Below, in pieces: positions 1 to 58,934 of a stretch of 64,000 bases of DNA (position 1 is its first letter; every line of letters begins with the position of its first letter). Under the pieces are notes generated by a model. That model made no database searches and had not been told where the DNA came from. It saw nothing but the letters and a program-made list of their open reading frames with translations. Source of the stretch: Azorinus chamasolen (lineage: Eukaryota > Mollusca > Bivalvia > Cardiida > Solecurtidae); the NCBI GenBank assembly GCA_963576725.1, contig OY755246.1, positions 75,509,467 through 75,573,466 of the forward strand, read 5' to 3'. The position numbers were made by a program, and so were the translations under genes.

Positions 1-1864
1 TTTCATTTAGTCATATGCATTTAAGATTGACTTGGTAACACATACGGAAGTCCACACTTTGCTTTGTTGCACCCCCCCCCCCCCACACACACACACAAAA
101 CAAGACAATTTTTAGATTACTTTGTGAAATGTTGTAGATCTATATGGATGTTTACGGTCAACACGAGGTATCTCGTATGGTGGCATCTTTCTGACACCTC
201 TTGATCACTTAATCATACTGAACGTTTCCTGTCAATATGTTACATACGTATTTAACCAGAGACATATACATGTATATGTATGTATATGTCTCTGATTTAA
301 CTAGTTAGTTTTCGCGAAAACTTTCGCATTATTTTTTTCTTCAAATAATTAACTGAAAATTTGAATCTGGAAATAATAGATTTATCCTAACTAGTTATTA
401 CCACGAACGCAGATAGTTATTAATGGACTAAACAAGTTTCATGTTACAACCTATCTAAAAATAGATTTTTTTTTAATTCTGGTGACTGCCGCAGGGACGC
501 ATTAACGCGCAAGGATATAGAACAGACTGTCTGTTTTTAGAAGAGCTAACGAGAAAGTTTTTGAGAAAGGTTCCGCGTTATTTATATTATATATTTGATG
601 AAACTAACTACATATGCAGTTAAGTATTAATGTAAAATATTAACAGAAAACTTTTACAATAATTAAGTGGTTAAGTGATGACAGAAATATGCCACCATAT
701 ATGCACTTACAGGTAATTTCAGGTTTTTTATGAAACATTCCACTTTCCACGTACATGTATTAGATATATTAATGTATGTGAGATATTAACTAGAAACTTT
801 AAATGGTAAGAGATGTCAGACATATGGCCTCATATTCTCGTATGAGTTTCTACATTACAAATCACATTGGGACATGTGCCTAGAGTTTTGATGGTTCCCA
901 GAAACTGTTGCGTCATAAAATACCTTTTTTGAGTTACCACAACGTTCACTGTTGCAATCAACTCTTTAAATGCGTGAAGCCAGTGTCAATTACTAACAAT
1001 GTAGACCCAGATCCAAGGGCTTCTAGAAGCACTTACCCTCTGACCAGGGTCTGCACTATTTGTTAATCGAACTCCCCAGTAAATTTAAGAATTTTATACT
1101 GAATGGATTATATCATTGAACAGTGATAGGTCATTCCACTTTGAATATTCTTCATTCAAAGGGACAATGACCTCCTGGACAAACTCGCAAGACTGTATGT
1201 ATCTCTTCACACAAACCGTAACGCCCACATATTTTCATATCACTCACTATATTGTTTCGTGGTCTCATATGGGGGGATATTTACGAACGTTTGGTAAGAG
1301 TCATACAGTAACATCACTCTACAGCGATAATTAGAATAAGTCTGATCCTGGATAAGCGATAGTTGCACAACCTTCTTCTTCCTGGTTACTGGCCATCTTC
1401 AGCAGATTGAAGTTTACTGCCAAATGTTCGCATGACTAAAATAACTACATTGTAATAACATGCAATTTACAGAATGCTTAAAAACAGAAAGACAGGCATT
1501 TAGTTTGATACGGAGTCTTTAAATCATCGGTTTAAGTGGCATTTACAATATCAGGTGGGAGAGTGTTCTATTCCTTGGGCCGGGTCCTGTGCAGAAAGGA
1601 TTGCTGTCTTGATGGCTTTAACTAATGAGAATCTGTATTTTCACGGGGGACGTCAACGCAGTTTGCAAGTTATTCGTGTATAGTGTATATTATTGCTAAT
1701 TTGACTCGTCTCCGTCAATGAGCTTACGTTTACAGTAAAGCCTATCTTTTAAAGCGACCATTAATAAGGTAAATCTATAGTTCTGTAAAGCAGATGGTAG
1801 ACGCGAGTCAACCGTAATGCAAAACGCATTTTAAATGTTTGCACGTATTATGCAACCATCTGTT
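1..1864. other. Gene-free upstream stretch
   Basis: I see no credible coding exon here. It holds a C-homopolymer followed by a short CA run (about 70-97), a 15-bp-armed palindrome at 257-294 and a weak remnant of the TTAA hairpin MITE around 1000-1065 (CAGGGTCTGC-type core half). The small open frame near 1116-1334 has no recognisable domain and no splice or codon support. Confidence 0.5.
257..294. repeat. Short perfect-arm palindrome
   Basis: CAGAGACATATACAT is followed after a few bases by its reverse complement ATGTATATGTCTCTG. Arms are 15 bp around an 8-bp centre. No target duplication was seen, so its origin is unknown. Confidence 0.75.
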
Positions 1865-2036
1865 TTAACCCTTTGCTTCATATAAACGCATTTTCACTCC
1901 CATGGGAGCCGTCTGATCAGGATCGATCTGCTCTGTCTGCTAATGGAATTTGATAGGTCTGTTTCTAAAATTGCTACAGTGCTCCACCTTCCATAATTAC
2001 ATTATACTATTCCATCTATGAATATTCAATTGGTCT
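1865..2036 (-). repeat. TTAA hairpin MITE, truncated copy
   Basis: It starts TTAACCCTTTGC and carries half of the palindromic core (GGAGCCGTCTGATCAGG). It runs into the TGAATATTCA block and is then cut off near 2036 before the other terminal repeat. Confidence 0.7.
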
Positions 2037-2104
2037 TGACATTTTGACAAACTATCGAACAGAGACATGCTTTAGAGCCACGTGTCCATTCATTATAAGG
2101 TTGC

Positions 2105-2358
2105 TTAACCCTTTCCCTGTTCTAAGTTTATATTAAATTTCAATACCTACTGGATATTCATGAACAAAATAGTTATAATGAAATATGAAAGGTGGGACAT
2201 TGTACATAGCCATTTTGGAAACTAAAGAAACAAGAATATCAAACTCCATTAGTAAACAAAGCATACTCTGATCAGATGGCAACCATAGGATCCGTCTGAT
2301 CTGGGTCTACTCTGTTTGCAGATACGTAAAAAGGCGTATATATGAAGGAAAGGGTTAA
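2105..2358 (+). mobile_element. TTAA hairpin MITE, complete copy (reference copy)
   Basis: This is one of the cleanest copies. TTAA (2105-2108) is followed by CCCTTTCCCTGTTC, and the right end is GAAGGAAAGGG followed by TTAA (2355-2358). Between them come a GATATTCATGAAC block, an AAACTAAAGAAACAAG block and the core palindrome GATCAGATGG...GGATCCGTCTGATCTGGG. TTAA target duplications with CCC/GGG ends are the hallmark of piggyBac-type transposons, so this is read as a non-autonomous piggyBac-like element of about 246 bp. It has no coding capacity. The right TTAA is shared with a reversed fragment at 2359-2460. Confidence 0.8.
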
Positions 2359-2640
2359 GATCGGGATCTGTCCTTTTTGCTAATGTAATTTGATAGATCT
2401 GTTTCTTTAGTTTCTAAAATGGCTACAGTGCTCCACCTTCCATAATGATTACATTAAATATGATAACATGATAATCTATGAAAAAGGCATTTAGTGGTCG
2501 AAATATTAGATCAGAGCTATTCAAGTATTTATGTATTATGTTAAATATAAGGCCATTCAATATAAGGTTTTACTATATTTGATACCGCAAATACAGCCAG
2601 CTTGAATTCTGCTGTTGTTTTATTCTTTCCCACAATCAAG

Positions 2641-50983
<48,343 letters not shown>

Positions 50984-51102
50984 GGGAGGACACATGTGTG
51001 CTACAAGTACAATGCAACAAAACAGTGCATGTTATCAGTGTAACTGAGGACTTGTTGATTTCCTTCATGTCCTTGATTTGGATCTATATTGGTAAAATAG
51101 AT

Positions 51103-51355
51103 AATTGGCCATTTACTTCATGAATATTTATGCAAGACTCCGCCCATTATGAATACCAATTGATTTAAATTTTGTATAAAAAATATAAAATGGAATTTTA
51201 TTACCATGACATAAAGTAGAACATTTGTAACATGTAAGCAAACAGAGCAGACCCTGATCAACAACTCCTACAGGTCATCCTACATGAGCTGTCTGATTTG
51301 GATCTTCTCTGTTTGCAAAGGCATAATAAGGTGGAATTATGTAGTGAAGCGTTAA
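51103..51355 (+). mobile_element. TTAA hairpin MITE in the presumed 3' UTR
   Basis: TTTACTTCATGAATATTT head, core with an extra bubble (ACTCCTACAGGTCATCC...), and right end AGTGAAGCGTTAA. Confidence 0.65.
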
Positions 51356-51771
51356 GATTGAGTTGTTGATATTGTGATTTATAATGCTTGGGGCAGGCAT
51401 CACAATCATGAAACATGAAGATAGACGTGAACAAGGAAGACAGTAAGGAGTCTACACAAGCAAGAACGATGAGCTAACTTAGATCAATGAATAATATTTG
51501 CTATGAATAGTTGCTGACTACTACTTCGTTCATATATGAAGGTCATGACACTGTTACATATTCATCAGTTATGTCTGTGATACTTTTCCTTGACCAATGT
51601 TCTTGATTATGTATATAATGCCATTTTACTTGAACAAAGAAAGACTTCACATTGTTCAATTTATTTCCCAAACTAGAAAATAGTTCCGTTTGTTGTTGTT
51701 TTTTTGTATTCAATTTCTTTTGACAATACAGTTAAACCAATTTTAATAAAGAAGAATTTTGGTCTTTTTAG

Positions 51772-51880
51772 GAAGGTAGCTGCTTATGCAGGGTGAAAGT
51801 CATGCAGAAAGTTCTTTTATGAGCTTTTTTCATGACTTTTACCCTGCTTTTAGCTGCCACCTGTCAGATAGAGATACTAC
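51772..51880. repeat. Hairpin repeat of the GTAGCTGCTTATGCAG type
   Basis: GGTAGCTGCTTATGCAGG...GAAAGTCATG is partly mirrored by CATGACTTTTACCCTGC...TTTTAGCTGCC, so the RNA could fold into a ~30-bp interrupted stem. Confidence 0.6.
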
Positions 51881-52185
51881 ATGTAGTCCAGTTTTGAGGG
51901 GTTTTACTGTATTTCATGTCAAATCTTTATAGTGTAAATCCCAAACTAGAGACAACACACTGCATGTATAATCCCTGTATGAATGTAAAGTAGCTACACA
52001 GTCGAGATACTTCAAATAAGCCACATCTGAGGCAGCTAGGTATTTTCTTATTAGAGCCTGTACCATTTGCATGAGACTTTGTTCCAAGTAAACTCTCAAA
52101 TGAGATTGTAACTGTGATATCTGCCTTCATAATTGACAAAGGTAAACTTTTATCTAAAACGATTGTCTCTACTTGCAACGTTGCC

Positions 52186-52433
52186 TTAACCCTTTCCCTC
52201 ATATAAACGTGTTTTCACACATTTGAAAACGGAGTAGACCCAGATCAGACGGCTCCTAGAGGAGCCGTCTGATCAGGGTCTGCTCTGTTTGCTAATAGAA
52301 TTTGATAGATCTGTTTCTTTACGTTCTAAAATGTCTACATTGTTCCATCTTCCATATTTCTTTATAACTATTTTGTCTATGAATATTCAGTAGATATTGA
52401 AATGAAATAAACATAGAACAGGTGAAGGGTTAA
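52186..52433 (-). mobile_element. TTAA hairpin MITE, complete copy
   Basis: TTAACCCTTTCCCTC to GGTGAAGGGTTAA. The core GACGGCTCCTAGAGGAGCCGTC is a perfect 22-base palindrome extended by near-perfect arms. Confidence 0.82.
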
Positions 52434-52849
52434 AATTACATAAAATCATGTTTATATGCTGAAAAGAAGTATATCACAAAAATGCCAATTGAATAAACGC
52501 CAAAGTAGACAAAACTGTTAGATACTGGTATTAAAGACCCGCTGTTATTGGGCAATGTATTAGTATTTATTTGGGTTGCGTTTTAGTTGCGTGAACTGCT
52601 CGACATAGGTTGATAGTTTTGTTGTCAAAACAAAATTGATAAATATTGATGAAACGGTTTAATTAGCTTCATATAGAAAAGGAATAAATTATCTACCATA
52701 ATTCTGTTGTTAATCTTTGTTCTTGTAAGCCTTGATATACATGCATTTATTTATAGCCCAACAAATGAAACTTTATCATGTTACATAGGAGTTGTCATGT
52801 CTGTGTGCTATTTCTCTGACAGCAATTACTGACATGATTTCAATAAAAT

Positions 52850-52975
52850 TAACTCTTTACCTGATATAAACACTTTTTCAAACAGTGTAGACCCAGATCA
52901 TATGGCGCCTGTAGGAGCAATCTGACCAGGATCTGCTCTGTTTGCCTATGAAAGTAGATAGATCTGATTCTACAC
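52850..52975 (-). repeat. TTAA hairpin MITE, half copy
   Basis: TTAACTCTTTACCTG, core GGCGCCTGTAGGAGC, then cut off after GATCTGATTCTACAC. Confidence 0.6.
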
Positions 52976-53356
52976 TATTAGAGGGATTTCCTTCAAACTT
53001 TTACATATGAACCAGCTATATGTGAGGATGGTCATGTGGTTTGGAATTTTGGCTGCAACAATTTTGACAGAAGTTATGGCCCTTTGTAGTTTGTTTTTCC
53101 TTATATAGAGTTTATAGCGAAAAAATCTTGTGCAGCTAACCCCTCCTACACTATTTGAGGTTGTGGCCATTATATCTTGGTGAAGTTTGTTAGCCCATGT
53201 AAATCACTTCAGTCGCTGCATACATGATCATGGCCCTTACTTTCTGCGACAAAAAATCTGAAGTGGGGGGCATCAGTGTCCTAGTAAATGCTCCTTTTCA
53301 GTAGATTTATTCAGAGGTTTGGTCCAAAATACTTATGAATGGGTTAAACAGGTAAA
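52976..53356. other. Intergenic sequence, repeat scraps
   Basis: One degenerate unit with GAAGTTATGGCCCTTTG and, at 53290-53345, a fragment of the second TTAA MITE family (CTCCTTTTCAGTAGATTTATT). No gene seen. Confidence 0.4.
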
Positions 53357-53512
53357 GGGTTTACCCTTTATGCCATGAATGTTCATGAAAGAATAATGAC
53401 ATCATGAATACTAATTACATTAATTTCTGAAATGACACATGGACCCAGGAATGCAGAACTGTAGAATCATATCTATATTATTTCATAAGCAAACAGAGCA
53501 GTTCCTAGGTAT
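53357..53512 (+). repeat. TTAA hairpin MITE, left half
   Basis: TTTACCCTTTATGCC through AAGCAAACAGAGCAG. Cut off before the right arm. Confidence 0.55.
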
Positions 53513-53659
53513 GGGAATTTGATTTTTTTTTCACTATATAACATACAGGTACATGTACATTGAAAAATGCTTGATTTAGAGACACTATTGCTAGGGGGCA
53601 TCCATGTCCTCTGGACATTTATTTTCTATGAGGAGTTTGACACGCAAGATTTTTCACTA

Positions 53660-53939
53660 CCGTATTATTCCTAATAGAAGCCCCTGCCCTAATAAAGGCC
53701 CCCGGCTATTTTTGTAGGAAAAATCTACTCACCAGGCTAAACTCAGAGGAAAATCCAAATTCAAATCCAGTATATCTTGATAAAATCCAGTCAATCCAAG
53801 TTTAAATCATTTTAATGAACACTTAAATTTAACATTAACAAAAACTTCCGAACATTGGATTTAGGAAAAAGCTTACCTTAATAATGGCCCCCCTTTTTGA
53901 AAATGTTAAGCCCCGGGGCGTTTATTAGGAATAATACAG
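53660..53939. mobile_element. TA-flanked MITE with CCGTATTATTCC ends
   Basis: CCGTATTATTCCTAATA at the left is mirrored by TATTAGGAATAATACAG at the right (one mismatch over the first 17 bases). Similarity continues inward (AGAAGCCCC / GGGGCGTTT). TA lies on both sides (53658-53659 and 53940-53941). 280 bp, no coding frame; superfamily not determinable from the TA alone. Confidence 0.72.
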
Positions 53940-54081
53940 TATATGTTGTATGTTCCATAGCTCTAGTAAAAATGGTCAGAGTCAAAATTCTCTTTGTTAC
54001 ATACATCTTCACATCAACATTGTTAATCTGTGAAAGTTTGAAGTAAATCCTCCCACTACCACCTTGTGGTGGGCATAAAAA

Positions 54082-54565
54082 GGCAGTATGATGATGGTTG
54101 TCAAACTGCCGGCAGTATGATGATGGTTGTCAAATTGCCGGCAGTATGATGATGGTTGTCAAATTGCCGGCAGTATGATGATGGTTGTCAAACTGCTGGC
54201 AGTATGATGATGGTTGTCAAACTGCTGGCAGTATGATGATGGTTGTCAAATTGCCAGCAGTATGATGATGGTTGTCAAACTGCTGGCAGTATGATGATGG
54301 TTGTCAAATTGCCGGCAGTATGATGATGGTTGTCAAACTGCTGGCAGTATGATGATGGCTGTCAAACTGCTGGCAGTATGATAATGGTGGTCAAACTGCT
54401 GGCAGTATGATGATGGTTGTCAAATTGTCGGCAGTATGATGATGATTGTCAAATTGCCGGCAGTATGATGATGGCTGTCAAACTGCTGGCAGTATGATAA
54501 TGGTGGTCAAACTGCTGGCAGTATGATGATGGTTGTCAAATTGCCGGCAGTATATATGACGATGG
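54082..54565. repeat. 29-bp minisatellite (about 16 copies)
   Basis: GGCAGTATGATGATGGTTGT followed by CAAACTGCT or CAAATTGCC. The two alternating tails (ACTGCT, ATTGCC) form higher-order groupings. It lies between the two genes. Confidence 0.92.
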
Positions 54566-54694
54566 TTGTCAAACAGCCAGGATGACATTAACCTATTAAT
54601 CCTGTCCACATCTATACTCTTGGAACCCAAAGGGAGGGAGTACAACCAACTATATATTAGCTGGTATAAGCCATTGATGGGACCATGCGAAGGG

Positions 54695-54840
54695 TTCATC
54701 AACCAGTGCAGGACTTCATCAGAGGCCTCCTTTAGGAGCCCTTCAATCTCAGTCTACACTCTCTGCATCAACCAGTGCAGACCTTGGTCAGAGGCCTCCT
54801 TTAGGAGCCCTTCAATCTCAGTCTACACTCTCTGCGTATG
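54695..54840. repeat. 69-bp duplication with a MITE-like palindrome
   Basis: ATCAACCAGTGCAG...AGAGGCCTCCTTTAGGAGCC...AGTCTACACTCTCTGC occurs twice in tandem. GGCCTCCTTTAGGAGCCC resembles the hairpin core of the TTAA MITE in diverged form. Confidence 0.7.
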
Positions 54841-55138
54841 TCTTTTTTAAGGCAACACTAGATACCAATGAGTTAATCATTATGACGAAGTAAAGTATAT
54901 ATTCAATTAAAATTCTGTGGGTAAGTGACTTTGATGCATCAATATACATGTAGTTGAAATGAAAAAGAAACACGTACTGGTATTGTAACATTTTTATTTC
55001 TTTTCATTGATTAACTCTTTTACAATGATTTTCCACAACAGGGTCCCTGTTATCGCATGCATGTTATTTAAGACCATGTGAGTCTGGAATGTACAGTTAA
55101 TAAACCATCCATCACATAAATTGGGTTAGTATACATAT
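54841..55138. other. Intergenic sequence, nothing recognised
   Basis: AT-rich, no exon, no bounded repeat. Confidence 0.4.
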
Positions 55139-55306
55139 ATAACCATTTACTCCATATATATGCATTTTCAAACCTGATCAGGTTCTGCTATTTGCTTATG
55201 GAATTATATAGATATGTCCCAACAGTTTTTTATTTTATGTAAACCAAAACTTCATATCCATGAAGTTCTCAATTCATGCATAAAAGTTTATTAAGGAAAG
55301 GGTTAA
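55139..55306 (-). repeat. TTAA hairpin MITE, internally deleted
   Basis: CCATTTACTCCATATA to TTAAGGAAAGGGTTAA, with most of the core gone (CCTGATCAGGTTCTGC). Confidence 0.6.
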
Positions 55307-55772
55307 AGCGGCATATGGATAAATGTGGTGATATTCAAGTTTGGTGACAGCTGCAGAACAAACAGTTACATTTATTGCAGGAGACAGCATAATTATAATT
55401 TATTTCACAAAAGTCTGCATTGTTGGGGCAATCGTGTTTTTAAGGCATAGCTACTTCTGAGACAGGTAAAACATAATTTCCATTTATGCCTCTCGACATA
55501 CTGGTAAACTCTGATATCTTAACCCTTACTTCAAATGTGCACATTTGGATGCCTTTTCAAAGATTTAGATTTAAAGACCCAGCTTTAGACAGCTCCCAAG
55601 AGCTGTCTACATGTTCAGAGTATTCTCTATTTGAAGAATATAGCTTTATACAGCTTTTACCAGGGTCACAACTTCTATTTGGATCTGCCATTCTATGTCT
55701 ATATGCTGCCATTCACATTGAATTGATTTTCATAGTAATTACTAATTATATATAAATAATCATGAAGTAAAG
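55307..55772. other. Intergenic sequence, remnant MITE core
   Basis: Around 55513-55757 a very diverged core (GACAGCTCCCAAGAGCTGTC, a 20-base palindrome) followed by AGTAAAGAGTTAA suggests another decayed TTAA MITE. The 89-codon frame across it is not convincing as a gene. Confidence 0.45.
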
Positions 55773-55930
55773 AGTTAAAACTTTACTTTATATAAACACC
55801 TTTTGCAAACAGAGTATATTCAGATCGGAAGGCTCCTGTATGAGCCGTCTGATCATGGTCTGCTCTGTTCACTTATGAAATTATAACTGATCTGACTACA
55901 GTTTCTACCAATACCAAAACATCTTGTGCT
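55773..55930 (-). repeat. TTAA hairpin MITE, half copy
   Basis: TTAAAACTTTACTTTATAT, core AAGGCTCCTGTATGAGCCGTC, cut at CCAATACCAAAACATC. Confidence 0.6.
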
Positions 55931-56399
55931 CCAGATAAGGTGCGTACCTGCGTATTTACCCATATTTTTTATACAAAAAAACGCATTTGAAACTCAGATT
56001 GTGCGTACTGAAATGCCTACTGGAAACTGTGTACATATTTTAACTGTCAGACAGCTTCTCGTCTCAGTCGAAAGCTGTACATAGCTTATGTTAAAATTGT
56101 TAATGTCATCCGACTATAAATAAAATTTGCATTTGTATTTGAAGTTGACTTGAGAAAATAGGTGTTGTCGATAGACTCTTGCACTGGCGAAATTATCCGA
56201 GGAATTCCGAATTAGGTTTATATGCACTTTCGTATACACAGTAGCTTGTACTATTCCGGTAATTTTAGGTAGATATCAGGAATTGTGATTTTCAGTTTTC
56301 TTTCGCAATTTTTTAGATCGCAATGAACTGTCTCTAACATAGAAGGATCCGGTATATTCATGGTGAAAAGTATTCGAAAAAAATGGTCAACTAGAGCAT
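55931..56399. other. Intergenic sequence, nothing recognised
   Basis: About 470 bases without a feature that I can support. Confidence 0.4.
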
Positions 56400-57004
56400 G
56401 TTTTTAAGAAAAACATGACAAATCTAAAAAAAACCCTCAGTTTTCAACAATTCAAGGGTTTTAACTCTGAAGTACCTATTCCAAAATTGCTAGTTATTCA
56501 ACTTGGCCTAGATACATGTATTATATTCATCAACATTTTCATAAGGTTTGGTGATGATTAGATGAGAACTTTATGACTCACAGAGTGGATAAGGCTAAAA
56601 AGGCCAATTTTGTATTATTCAAGGGCCATAACCCTAAAGTGCCTAGTTCAATCTTGCTGGTTATTGAACTTGGCCTAGATTTATAGCCATAAACATTTTT
56701 ATAAGGTTAAGGTTTGGTGAAGATTGGAAGAGACGTTTTTGACTTGGGGAGCGGACAAGGCTAAAAAGGTCAAATTTGGATTAATCAAGGACCAGAACTC
56801 TGAAGTTCCTGAAACAATCTTGCTGGATATTGAACATGGCCATATTATAGCCATAAACATTTTTAAAAGGTTTGGTGAAGATTGGATGAGAACTTTTAGA
56901 ATTAAAGAGCGGACAAGATTTTGCAACAGACGGACGAATAGACGGATGGATGGACGGAAAGGAGTAAATCAATGTCTCCTACACCACTATGTGGTGGGAG
57001 ACAT
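56400..57004 (-). repeat. GTGGTGTGGGAGACAT-type element, reversed
   Basis: Four units in reverse orientation (ATTGAACTTGGCCTAGAT, CATAAACATTTTTATAAGG) ending GACGGATGGATGGACGG and CACCACTATGTGGTGGGAG. Same family as 42905-43890, without that copy's extra palindromic piece. Confidence 0.65.
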
Positions 57005-57021
57005 AAATCCGTTAATTTACA

Positions 57022-57242
57022 TTAACCAATTCCTGCATAGGTTATTTTTTAAATCTAACCTCTTTGAATGGGTCTTCAGAAAAGGAGCATTAATTAGAGA
57101 AAAGGGATTTTTTTTAATAATTTTGTAGTTTTGAAACCATTGTGATAAATAGAGGATTTGCTCCTATGAAGCAAATGCTCTATTTATCACAATGGTTTCA
57201 TAAAGTGATTTTTACAGAGTGCAATATGAGGAAATGGGTTAA
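57022..57242 (+). mobile_element. Second TTAA MITE family, complete copy with hairpin
   Basis: TTAACCAATTCCTGCATAGG (57022) to GAGGAAATGGGTTAA (TTAA 57239-57242). The middle is an inverted repeat: GAAACCATTGTGATAAATAG at about 57133 and its reverse complement ending about 57206, around TTTGCTCCTATGAAGCAAA. Confidence 0.78.
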
Positions 57243-58097
57243 ATACATGGTACCAGGATCGGCCACGGCTTAAGTAGTCATATTGCAAGCTTCTGATTAA
57301 CAAACACAAAAATCGTGGCTTCGTCAGGAGTACGGACTCGATTGTGATCTCAATAATTGACTATTTGATTGGTAAGACATAAGCAATGAAAAAATGGACA
57401 GAAAAAGCGGGAATCGTAGTCCTGTTTTCAGCATTTCATTTTGACTTTCAGCATTTAAATCAAAATGTGCGCATACATATGAGTTAGCATGCAAAAATTA
57501 TCTTGAGCACTGCATAAGCTATTGTAAAAATTCAGCTATTTTAATATTCATGATGTAATCATTTAAATACTGAACAGGTAAAGGGTTATAAAGGTATAAA
57601 ATTTTATATTTTTAACAAATCTACTACATGTATTCATTTGGAGGTTTATTATTATTTCAGAGATATTAATGTTGGTGTACCACTTAACCCAGAGGTCCAG
57701 ATAAGATGCACAAATTAAAACATTTACAAGAATAACTGCTTTATTTATATGTTGTGACCTCTCTTTAGAATTGTCTCGAAGAGAGTAGACATAACATAGG
57801 GTTGGTATCTGTTGCTCTTTATCCCTTATCCTGCTCTAAACATTTATGTTCACTCAGACTCTTATCTGGAGCAATTTTTACTTGGGGCTCACTGACACTT
57901 TTGTGAGTTACTCAATGTCTCCTGTAGATCCAAGTTGTGTGCAAATGCCAGTCAGGTCATGCCAGTCAGGATTATATGTATAAGGGGTTAATAGCTTAAT
58001 CCATAAATAAGCTAGCTTCATGACGCCTATATTAATAGCTTACTCCATTCTACAGTTTTAGTCTTGGCCAAATATTTGTGTGTTCTAATGCCATTAT
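57243..58097. other. Intergenic sequence, mostly unassigned
   Basis: A terminal TTAA-MITE scrap at 57540-57590 (GAACAGGTAAAGGGTTA). Otherwise no gene, exon or bounded repeat seen. Confidence 0.4.
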
Positions 58098-58490
58098 AAA
58101 CAAGATGTGTTTGTGAAAACTATGCCCCTGATATAACCTTTACCTTGACTTTAATAAGTCACCCCTAAAAATGTTTGCTTACATAAATTGCATATGCATG
58201 CGAACTTTGAAGTATGTATGTGCAATGGTGACAAAATTATTGCCAAAGTTAAAGTTCGGGACAAACAAACCATCCAACCAACAGAGCAAAAACAAATATG
58301 ACCTTTGACCTTGATGTACGACCTTGACCTTGATAAATCACCCCTAAAAATGTTCATCTCCGAATATATATTATGTGCAATGGCAACAAAATTATCGGCA
58401 ACGTTAAAGTTGTGGCAGACAAACCAACCAACCAACAGGCAGAGCAAAAACAATATGCTCCCAGATCACATATCTGAGGAGGCATAAAAA
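58098..58490. repeat. CACCCCTAAAAATGTT-type duplicated repeat
   Basis: Two ~150-bp units, each with AGTCACCCCTAAAAATGTT or AATCACCCCTAAAAATG, GTGCAATGG(T/C)(G/A)ACAAAATTAT and GACAAACCAACC. It ends AGGAGGCATAAAAATG. Confidence 0.65.
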
Positions 58491-58494
58491 TGAT

Positions 58495-58618
58495 CCATTG
58501 AATTAATATTCATGATACATTTAAAGCCAACTGGTGAACTCCTAAAGGAGGATCAGGTATCTGGGTCTACTCTGTTTGCAAAGGTGTAGAAAGGCGTATT
58601 CATTGAGTAAAGGGTTAA
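58495..58618 (+). repeat. TTAA hairpin MITE, right half
   Basis: GTGAACTCCTAAAGGAGGATC core, then GAGTAAAGGGTTAA (TTAA about 58614-58617), immediately followed by a reversed copy. Confidence 0.62.
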
Positions 58619-58925
58619 CCAATTACATGACACACACACCTTTTCGTGCCTTTGCAAAGAGTAGATGCAGTTCATACAGTTCTGCTCTGTTTGCTTATGG
58701 CACTATCTAATTCTACTACTGCAAAATATCCTGTGTATAGTGGCTTATGTGCAGCATCTGCTGTTTGCTTTATATAAAATTATATAGATCTGATTCTATA
58801 ATTTCTGCTATTGCCAAATATTCATGCGCCATCTTATATTCTTATACTATTATAAAAGTAAGCTATTTAATATTCATGATGTCATTATTTCTTACATAAA
58901 TATTCATCAGGTAAAGAATGAATGG
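58614..58925 (-). repeat. TTAA hairpin MITE, duplicated inner part
   Basis: TTAACCAATTACATG, then AGAGTAGATGCAG and a second TCTGCTGTTTGC block, ending AGGTAAAGAATG. The core palindrome is lost. Confidence 0.55.
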
Positions 58926-58934
58926 TTATTTGAT

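Larger units (their letters stand above)
50984..52847 (+). terminator. ACAA2 3' end region with candidate polyadenylation signals
   Basis: The first well-placed AATAAA after the stop is at 51745-51750, giving a 3' UTR of about 780 bases that would contain one TTAA MITE. Another is at 52842-52847. The choice needs transcript ends. Confidence 0.4.

Noticed and set aside
2359..2460. A further full MITE copy after 2358
   Set aside because: Only the inner part is present (TTTGCTAATGTAATTTG to CCTTCCATAATG); there is no second end.
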